Of a stretch of 64,000 nucleotides of DNA, positions 58,360 through 64,000 are shown piece after piece; position 1 is the stretch's first letter, and the number at the start of each line of letters is the position of its first letter. The DNA lies in assembly GCF_016650635.1 (NCBI RefSeq), contig NZ_JAEKFI010000005.1, positions 1-64,000 of the forward strand, written 5' to 3'. This DNA is from Pseudomonas sp. TH43 (lineage in GTDB: Bacteria > Pseudomonadota > Gammaproteobacteria > Pseudomonadales > Pseudomonadaceae). The notes beneath the pieces are model-generated. The model saw only the letters and a program-made list of their open reading frames with translations. It had not been told where the DNA came from and made no database searches. Position numbers and translations under genes: made by a program.

Positions 58360-59166
58360 TTACTCGAGGATTTCTACCGGCATGCCGACTTCGAGTCGGC
58401 CATTGCCGTCATTGACCAGGTTCTGGCCGAACATCGCGCCATCGGCCTCGGCACGGTATTTCTGCAAGGTCGCCAGTGGTTCGCGATCGGTGCTGCGCTC
58501 GCCCGTTTGCGGATCAATGGTGGTAAGGATGCAGCGCGAGCACGGTTTGACCACGCGGAACTCGACATCGCCAATGCGAATGCGCTTCCAGCTGTCCTCG
58601 GCATACGCTTCGCTGCCTTCGATCACCAGGTTCGGTCGGAAACGCAGCATTTCAAGGGGCCGCCCGACCTTTTGCGCAAGGTCCTGCAGCGACGCTTCGC
58701 CGATCAACAACAACGGAAAACCATCGGCAAACGCAACCTGATCATCATCGTTGCCATAACCGGCTTGCGTAGTGCGGGCACGATCCAGCGGCACTTGTAC
58801 CAGTCGCGTCGGCTTGCCGATGAAGTCGCTGACCCAGCGGGCCGCCTCGTCGCCGGCATCCGGCACGCGCAGGGTGTCTCGCCAGATGGTCACGCCGCGC
58901 AGTTCAGCGTCGTTGCCCGGCAAGGCTATCTCGATGGAGGACTGTTGCGGCGCGCTCAGGGTCAAGCCGCCCTGCGTATTCCACAGGGCCGACAACTGGC
59001 TCATCTTCGCCTCGGCACGCTGCGTCAGGAAGCGCCCGCTGGCTTCATCCACGAGCATCCAGCGTCGGTCGCCATCAAGCCCCAGCTTGTCGAGGTCGAC
59101 GTTTTGCAGCACATCGACTTTGCCGGATTTCAACGGGTAACGATAAAGCGCGCTCAGACGCAGCAT
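58360..59166 (-). CDS. MOSC-domain protein (YcbX-like)
   Basis: A 268-residue molybdenum-cofactor sulfurase C-terminal protein: MOSC_N beta-barrel first (LSALYRYPLKSGKVDVLQNVDLDKLGLDGDRRWMLVDE), then MOSC with the conserved cysteine in FRVVKPCSRCILTTIDPQTG near residue 205. YcbX-type proteins bind Moco and take part in reducing N-hydroxylated compounds; E. coli YcbX also carries a ferredoxin domain that is absent here, so an electron partner must be separate. GGGAG precedes the ATG. Confidence 0.87.
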   Translation of the reverse strand: MLRLSALYRYPLKSGKVDVLQNVDLDKLGLDGDRRWMLVDEASGRFLTQRAEAKMSQLSALWNTQGGLTLSAPQQSSIEIALPGNDAELRGVTIWRDTLRVPDAGDEAARWVSDFIGKPTRLVQVPLDRARTTQAGYGNDDDQVAFADGFPLLLIGEASLQDLAQKVGRPLEMLRFRPNLVIEGSEAYAEDSWKRIRIGDVEFRVVKPCSRCILTTIDPQTGERSTDREPLATLQKYRAEADGAMFGQNLVNDGNGRLEVGMPVEILE

Positions 59167-59424
59167 GGCCAGCTCCCTGGAGGGTAAAAAACGCCACCCT
59201 ATACGAGCTTCATCCGCGAATCAAAACTTGAGTTCGCACACTGGATTCCAGCTGCTACTCGACCTTGTGGCGAGGGGATTTATCCCCGTTCGGCTGCGCA
59301 GCAGTCGCAAATTCAGCAAATGCGGTTTAAATGGTGTACGAGTCAACTGCATTTGGGGCCGCTTCGCTGCCCAACGGGGATAAATCCCCTCGCCACAGGG
59401 CTCACTCCTACAAAGGGGGTGTGA
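59167..59424. repeat. Intergenic region with a REP-like inverted pair
   Basis: A mirror pair TTGTGGCGAGGGGATTTATC and onward to CCCCGTT (about 59265-59290) and AACGGGGATAAATCCCCTCG and onward to CCACA (59373-59397), 82 bases apart. This family (GGGGATTTATCCCC core) differs from the others in the window. The rest holds no gene. Confidence 0.8.
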
Positions 59425-60360
59425 TCAGGCCGGAACTTCGTCGAGCATCAGACGCTGGCGCACCACGTCGACGAGTTTGTCTGGCTGGAATTTGGAGAGG
59501 AAGTTGTCGCACCCGACCTTCTTCACCATCGAGTCGTTGAAACTGCCCGACAGCGAGGTGTGCAACACCACGTACAAACCGCGCAGGCGCGGGTCGTTAC
59601 GGATCTCGGTGGTCAGACGGTAGCCGTCCATTTCCGGCATCTCAGCGTCGGTGAAGATCATCAGCAGCTTGTCGGTCATGTTCACGCCGGTGTCGGCCCA
59701 GGCCTTGAGCATGTTCAGCGCCTTCAAGCCATCGCTGGCGATGTGCATTTTCACACCGAGTTGGCCGAGGGTGTCGCGCAGTTGCGAGAGTGCCACGTTG
59801 GAGTCGTCCACCAGCAGCACTTCACGACCACGGGCACGTTCCAGCACCGGGTCTTCGAGTTTTTCCCGCGAGACTTTGGCGTTGTACGGGACGATTTCGG
59901 CGAGAACTTTCTCGACGTCGATGATTTCCACCAGTTGGTCGTCGACCTTGCTGATCGCGGTCAGGTAATGCTGACGGCCAGCGCTGGTCGGCGGCGGCAG
60001 AATGGCTTCCCAGTTCATGTTGACGATGCGATCCACACCACCGACGAGGAATGCCTGCACCGAACGGTTGTACTCGGTGACGATGATCGTGCTGTTCGGA
60101 CCCGGCACCAGCGGGCGCATGCCGATCGCCTGCGACAGGTCGATCACCGGCAACGTCTGTCCACGCAGATTGACCACGCCGCAAACAAACGGGTGACGCT
60201 GAGGCATCAGCGTCAACTTCGGCAACTGCAATACTTCCTGAACCTTGAACACGTTGATCGCGAACAACTGCCGTCCGGCCAGACGGAACATGAGAATTTC
60301 CAGGCGATTCTCACCCACCAGTTGCGTGCGTTGGTCTACCGTGTCGAGAATGCCGGCCAT
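59425..60360 (-). CDS. cheV: CheV chemotaxis coupling protein
   Basis: A 311-residue protein: CheW-like domain (FRLAGRQLFAINVFKVQEVLQLPKLTLMPQ; FVCGVVNLRGQTLPVIDLSQAIG) in residues about 20-165, then a receiver domain with the acidic pair VLLVDDSNVALS, the phospho-acceptor Asp in IFTDAEMPEMDGYRL and the Lys in FLSKFQPDKLVD. CheV links chemoreceptors to CheA and can be phosphorylated. ATG 60360 lies six bases after AGGAG, so the 11-residue longer start is not used. Confidence 0.93.
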   Translation of the reverse strand: MAGILDTVDQRTQLVGENRLEILMFRLAGRQLFAINVFKVQEVLQLPKLTLMPQRHPFVCGVVNLRGQTLPVIDLSQAIGMRPLVPGPNSTIIVTEYNRSVQAFLVGGVDRIVNMNWEAILPPPTSAGRQHYLTAISKVDDQLVEIIDVEKVLAEIVPYNAKVSREKLEDPVLERARGREVLLVDDSNVALSQLRDTLGQLGVKMHIASDGLKALNMLKAWADTGVNMTDKLLMIFTDAEMPEMDGYRLTTEIRNDPRLRGLYVVLHTSLSGSFNDSMVKKVGCDNFLSKFQPDKLVDVVRQRLMLDEVPA

Positions 60361-60814
60361 CAATGACTCCTGGGCTTGTTCTGATGAATTCACTTATGGG
60401 AGGTTATCGGCTGCGGATGGCGGTTCTTGATGGCCACACACAGTCCGTTAAAAATGCCATGTTCAGGCATTGATGTCACATTAACATCATGGTTTACTGG
60501 CCCGGTGAAATTCATCTGCTACATTCTCTGCAGCGCGACCTCGGTTTGCGCCACAGGTTCCCGCGCCTAAGGGATTCCCCTATGGGCAATCAGGCCTAAC
60601 CTGATGTTCGCAATATCCAATAGCCATTAATGTGACGCCATTCTCATTGCATGAACGGAGTCAGGCTATTGTGTGCGATCGCAGGTCAGTGGAAACACAT
60701 CCTCTTGAAACCCCGAACCTGTGCACCTGCACACCGGGGCGCGATCTCGCGACGGTTCATGAACGTCGACACACACGGCATTCCCTCATCAGACATGACG
60801 TTGTGGAGATAAGC
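60361..60814. other. Intergenic region between cheV and the 60815 gene
   Basis: No convincing gene. A dyad TGATGT-N7-ACATCA occurs at 60471-60489 and would suit a regulator operator for either divergent gene. The remainder shows nothing clear. An upstream in-frame extension of the next gene runs through part of it but is not supported. Confidence 0.5.
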
Positions 60815-61282
60815 ATGCCAACCGACCTCAAGGACTGGGCGCAACGGTTCCCCGAATTCCTCGTCGAGGCTGAAACACTCCTGGCCAAATCCGAGGAATG
60901 CCTCAGTCACCTGCGATTGATCAGCAACGACAAAGACGCCATCGAATGCATGCTCAGCACTCTCCTCAAGCTGGCAAGCAAAGCCGATGCCCTCGCGCTG
61001 GAAGCGATTTCCGGATTTTCCCTGCACCTGCACGGCCTGCTCAATCAGGCGCAGGACCACGTCGACCTGCATGCACAGGCACTCGAAGCCCTGCAAGACT
61101 GCTTCACCCTGATGGCCTGGCAACTGGAACTGATCGATCAGACCACCGGCCAGTTGAGCCTCGACGACAGCGAACAAACCTCGCTCATCGAAGCCTTCGC
61201 CTCTCAGGTCGGTCAAAGTCAGTTCCAGCGGCCACACGCCAAAACGCTGTCTCTGGTGACGTTTACGGAGCGACAAGCCTGA
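60815..61282 (+). CDS. Unknown helical protein divergent from cheV
   Basis: A 155-residue, nearly all-helical protein with no signal peptide or membrane segment. Its core, MLSTLLKLASKADALALEAISGFSLHLHGLLNQAQ and the following LEALQDCFTLMAWQLELIDQ, looks like a four-helix bundle. It has the feel of a phosphotransfer (Hpt) domain, but the key HxxKG motif is absent; the only similar spot is SLHLHGLL. The neighbouring divergent gene is cheV, so a signalling link is possible. GGAGATAAGC precedes the ATG. I do not recognise a family. Confidence 0.6.
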   Translation: MPTDLKDWAQRFPEFLVEAETLLAKSEECLSHLRLISNDKDAIECMLSTLLKLASKADALALEAISGFSLHLHGLLNQAQDHVDLHAQALEALQDCFTLMAWQLELIDQTTGQLSLDDSEQTSLIEAFASQVGQSQFQRPHAKTLSLVTFTERQA

Positions 61283-61775
61283 CCCCGGCTAGAGAGCTGC
61301 ACGTTGCCGGCGCCTGACAACGCCGATACCGAATGTCGCAATTGAATAGTTCATACCCGCCAGCGACATAATCGAATAAATAATCACACCTGAACCCAGC
61401 AGACTTCTTCCTCCCGGTGTCAGGGTTTGCCTGTGTATATAGAAGCCAACTTCAGGCATCGTCGATTGCTATCGAATTGAATAAATCAACTTTTTCATAA
61501 TGGAACTCACGTCCATCCTCACGTGTTTCCTGACCGACTGGACATATATAGCAAACGCGACCAACGGTATCTTAAGTGGTATTATGCCGCGCATTAGTTG
61601 CTTTCAATTAATGGCACAGTGATTTCAGCGATAAGCTCCCGGCGAAGTTGGCGAGCACATATCGATCACGCGACGTTGTTGAACTCTATAACATAAATGA
61701 CAGTGTTTTCAGACAGAGACCCGCCAGCCATCTGACCGGTCTGCCCGCAGCGAACATCCATTGGCTCCATCCGTT
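61283..61775. other. AT-rich intergenic region before the NarL-type pair
   Basis: About 490 bases with visibly lower GC than the surroundings, especially 61440-61700 (for instance GAATTGAATAAATCAACTTT and TTTTCATAATGG). No convincing ORF, RNA gene or repeat is seen. It likely holds the promoter of the histidine kinase gene; it may be a remnant of an insertion. Confidence 0.5.
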
Positions 61776-62669
61776 ATGTACGCCAGCCTCAAGTCAATCG
61801 CCACATGGCCACCTTCCCGGGAAAATGCCCGCCGGTTCACACTTATATTGTGTGTCGCCGCGGCGCTCGGCAGCCTGCTGACCTATGGCTTTTCCCTGCC
61901 GCTGCCCTTGGGGGTGCTGGTTCTCACCATCGCCGCCACCGCGTGTGTCTGGGTGCAATATCGGCTGTCGCGCAAATCAATCAAGTTTCAGCCCCAAGAG
62001 TTGGCGGACCGTTTGCTGGAAGTCCAGGAGAACGAGCGCCATCGTCTCAGCCGTGAACTGCACGACGACATCGGTCAACTGCTGACTGCCGCCAAACTGC
62101 AAGGCGAATGGCTCAAACGACGACTGCCGGACGACTTGCAGGAACACTGTACAACGCTGTGCGAGACCCTCGAGGAAACCCTCAATAAAGTGCGCGACGT
62201 GTCCGCCATTCTTAACCCACGGCAACTCACCAGCCTGGGTCTTGAAGCCAGTTTGCGCGCGCATTTGCTCAAGACACTGACCAACACGTCGGTGAACTGG
62301 AGCCTTGATTGTCAGCAGCGGTTGAACGGCATTCCCGAAGAAATGGCCGTCGCGGCCTTTCGCATTACTCAGGAAGCCGTGACCAACATCCTGCGCCACG
62401 CGCAGGCGAAGAATCTGCTGATTCGCGTCCAGCGTTTGCCCAAGGGCCTGACGCTGCTGATCAGCGATGACGGGCAGGGATTTGCCCCGGCAGCCAATCC
62501 GGGGCGTGAAGGACAACGCGGCATGGCCGGGATGGCCGAACGGATCGAGCAGTTGGGTGGCACCCTGAGCGTGACCAGCGAGCCGGGCAAAGGCACTCAA
62601 ATCGAAGCACTTTTCCCCTGGGCGCCGCGCGCACTCGAGCGGGCCAGTACGAATAAGGTTATGCGTTGA
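61776..62669 (+). CDS. NarL-partner sensor histidine kinase (HisKA_3)
   Basis: A 297-residue kinase with two hydrophobic segments at about residues 21-39 and 42-62 and almost no periplasmic sensor, then HisKA_3 with the phospho-His96 in ERHRLSRELHDDIGQLLTAAK and a HATPase domain (FRITQEAVTNILRHAQAKN; LLISDDGQGF; GMAGMAERIEQLGGTLSV). It could sense a signal within the membrane or cytoplasm. ATG 61776 is used; no good ribosome site is visible. It overlaps the response-regulator start by four bases. Confidence 0.85.
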   Translation: MYASLKSIATWPPSRENARRFTLILCVAAALGSLLTYGFSLPLPLGVLVLTIAATACVWVQYRLSRKSIKFQPQELADRLLEVQENERHRLSRELHDDIGQLLTAAKLQGEWLKRRLPDDLQEHCTTLCETLEETLNKVRDVSAILNPRQLTSLGLEASLRAHLLKTLTNTSVNWSLDCQQRLNGIPEEMAVAAFRITQEAVTNILRHAQAKNLLIRVQRLPKGLTLLISDDGQGFAPAANPGREGQRGMAGMAERIEQLGGTLSVTSEPGKGTQIEALFPWAPRALERASTNKVMR

Positions 62670-63325
62670 CTTGTAACTTACTTCTGGTGGATGACCACTC
62701 GCTGATCAGGGCCGGCGTGCGCGCTCTGGTACTGGATATTCCCGGTTACGCGGTAATTGGCGAGGCCAATGACGGCTCGCAGTTGCTCGAAATGGTCGAG
62801 CAACTGAACCCCGATATCGTTTTGCTGGATATTTCCATGAAAGAAACCGGCGGCCTGGAAGCCCTGCAACGGCTCAAGCGTGTGCGACCACAAAGCAAAG
62901 TGCTGATCCTGTCGATGCACACCGACCCGGCGCTGATCATGCAAGCGCTGGAGTCCGGCGCGCATGGCTACCTGCTCAAGGACACCACCGCCACCGAACT
63001 CGAACACGCGCTCGAAGCGTTGCGTAACAACGAACGCTACCTGAGCCCGGCCATCGCTCACACGGTGATCAACCAGGCCCTGACGCGCAACCAGAAGAGC
63101 CAGCCGGAAACCTCCGACTCGCACAACCTGACCGCGCGCCAACTGGAAATCCTGCGGCTGATCGTACGGGGCAAATCGACCCGGGAGATCGCCAACGGCC
63201 TGGGCCTGAGCATCAAGACCGTCGAAACCCACCGCTCGCAGATCATGAAGCGCCTGCAGATCTACGACGTGGCGGGCCTGGTGCTGTTCGCCGTGCGCGA
63301 ACAGATCATCAGTCTGGACGACTGA
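62666..63325 (+). CDS. NarL/FixJ-type LuxR-family response regulator
   Basis: A 219-residue regulator: receiver with VDDHSLIRAG, phospho-acceptor Asp55 in DIVLLDISMKETGG, Thr/Lys in ILSMHTDPALI and GYLLKDTTATELE, and LuxR HTH in LTARQLEILRLIVRGKSTREIANGLGLSIKTVETHRSQIMKRL. The start is TTG at 62666, overlapping the kinase stop (TTGA) with AAGG upstream; this gives the standard receiver N-terminus. Target genes are not evident from the window. Confidence 0.87.
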   Translation: MTCNLLLVDDHSLIRAGVRALVLDIPGYAVIGEANDGSQLLEMVEQLNPDIVLLDISMKETGGLEALQRLKRVRPQSKVLILSMHTDPALIMQALESGAHGYLLKDTTATELEHALEALRNNERYLSPAIAHTVINQALTRNQKSQPETSDSHNLTARQLEILRLIVRGKSTREIANGLGLSIKTVETHRSQIMKRLQIYDVAGLVLFAVREQIISLDD

Positions 63326-64000
63326 CGGCGCGAACGCCGCCCAACAGCGGCGAGTCAGCCGGCAGGTGCACCTGCAGCGCTGCCGGCCGCGCCTCGAAGC
63401 GCATGCTGCTGCCCTCCAGCGGTTCGCCGTCGAGATTGATATAGAGCCCTTCGGCCACTTTGATTTCGACCCATGGCAAACGCGTGCGTACAAACATGTT
63501 TTCGATGCCGAAACCGTCACTGAGCAAGTTCTTCAAAGTGCCGACCAACTCCTGCGGCGCCGGCAGAATACTGATGTCCAGCAAACCGTCATCGGCCAGC
63601 GCTTGCGGGCACAACACGTGCCCGCCTCCCGCCTGACGGCCGTTACCGATGCCCAATGCGAGCAGCTCGCCACTCCAATGGAAGTCCGGCCCTTGCAGCT
63701 CGCCGTAGGCAGCATGCAATTCGCTGAAGCGCGATAAGCCGGTAAACAGATAGGCCGCGCCACCCAAAACCTTCTTGAGATCTTCCGAGGTATTGGCGGT
63801 GACCTGACTGCCAAAGCCGCCGGTGGCCATATTGAGGAAAACCTGCCCGCCCACCTCGCCCAGATCGATGTCACGCGGCGGTACGTCCAACAATTCGAGC
63901 GCCTCGGCCGGTTCCAGCGGCACACCCGCCGCACGGGAGAAATCATTGGCCGTGCCCAGCGGCAACAGCACCAGACTGGCCTCGCCCGGATGCGCCGCCA
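63309..64000 (-). CDS. YegS-like lipid kinase, 3' part only
   Basis: The gene runs off the right edge; about 230 residues are present. It begins inside the catalytic domain just before LLPLGTANDFSRA, a hallmark of DAGK-type kinases, and continues with DLGEVGGQVFLNMATGGFGSQV and LLALGIGNGRQAGGGHVLCPQALADDGLLDISIL. The C-terminal all-beta domain ends the protein. YegS proteins phosphorylate lipids such as phosphatidylglycerol. The GGDGT motif expected upstream is outside the window. It ends convergent with, and 17 bases inside, the response-regulator gene. Confidence 0.85.
   Translation of the reverse strand, partial: AAHPGEASLVLLPLGTANDFSRAAGVPLEPAEALELLDVPPRDIDLGEVGGQVFLNMATGGFGSQVTANTSEDLKKVLGGAAYLFTGLSRFSELHAAYGELQGPDFHWSGELLALGIGNGRQAGGGHVLCPQALADDGLLDISILPAPQELVGTLKNLLSDGFGIENMFVRTRLPWVEIKVAEGLYINLDGEPLEGSSMRFEARPAALQVHLPADSPLLGGVRAVSRPD

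Noticed and set aside
60632..60814. Longer start for the helical protein divergent from cheV
   Set aside because: The extra 61 residues are low-complexity and lack a good start; GGAG lies just before the ATG at 60815.

Overview
The window is a chromosomal segment of a fluorescent Pseudomonas, most likely of the P. fluorescens group. It is GC-rich throughout. It carries the pyoverdine core genes (pvdL, pvdS, pvdH, an MbtH-like gene, an acetyltransferase gene of the pvdY type) and the fpvGHJK-fpvCDEF iron-release operon. It also holds a methanesulfonate cluster (msuEDC-sfnR), an acyclic terpene cluster (atu) and many Pseudomonas REP inverted pairs. All product names come from reading motifs and gene order by eye; no database search was run.

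Layout. 0-8 kb: rhtA-type exporter, a small lipoprotein, a TetR/SDR/thioredoxin-fold group, an M24 aminopeptidase, a cysteine desulfurase-like gene, a LysE exporter and a second small lipoprotein. 8-12.3 kb: msuE-msuD-msuC-sfnR, preceded by a good sigma-54 promoter and paired inverted repeats. 12.3-15 kb: a SoxR gene divergent from an ABM monooxygenase gene, with a SoxR operator in a 19-bp promoter spacer; then a VOC protein and a haloacetate-dehalogenase-like hydrolase. 15.2-23.5 kb: eight-gene fpv operon, then on the other strand the MbtH-like gene and pvdH. 23.6-30.7 kb: a GNAT enzyme, an OmpR-type two-component system, an AT-richer hemopexin-repeat gene, and the dsbD-tlpA-dsbG thiol-redox operon. 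30.9-47 kb: a hydrolase, the 13-kb pvdL, pvdS and pvdY. 47-57 kb: a solute-binding protein and atuR with atuABCDEF. 57-64 kb: an exonuclease, ppnP, a MOSC protein, cheV, an unknown helical protein, a NarL-type two-component pair and the 3' part of a YegS-like lipid kinase that runs off the window.

How the parts fit. Pyoverdine synthesis is wired through PvdS. Its own gene has a sigma-70 promoter overlapped by a Fur-box-like sequence. TAAAT-N16-CGT boxes stand in front of pvdH, the MbtH gene and pvdY, and a weaker variant precedes pvdL. The fpv operon encodes the periplasmic and inner-membrane machinery that reduces and recovers iron from ferri-pyoverdine. The dsb operon and its two-component system appear linked by a direct repeat (two TTAAT-like hexamers 5 bp apart) in front of both transcription units. 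The atu operon is bracketed by two mirror-image 18-bp operators in the atuR-atuA gap.

The least-explained items are the hemopexin-repeat protein inside a redox-stress locus, the 40-codon ORF and inverted repeats ahead of msuE, a REP pair translated inside fpvD, an SDR lacking the catalytic tyrosine, and the unknown helical protein divergent from cheV.
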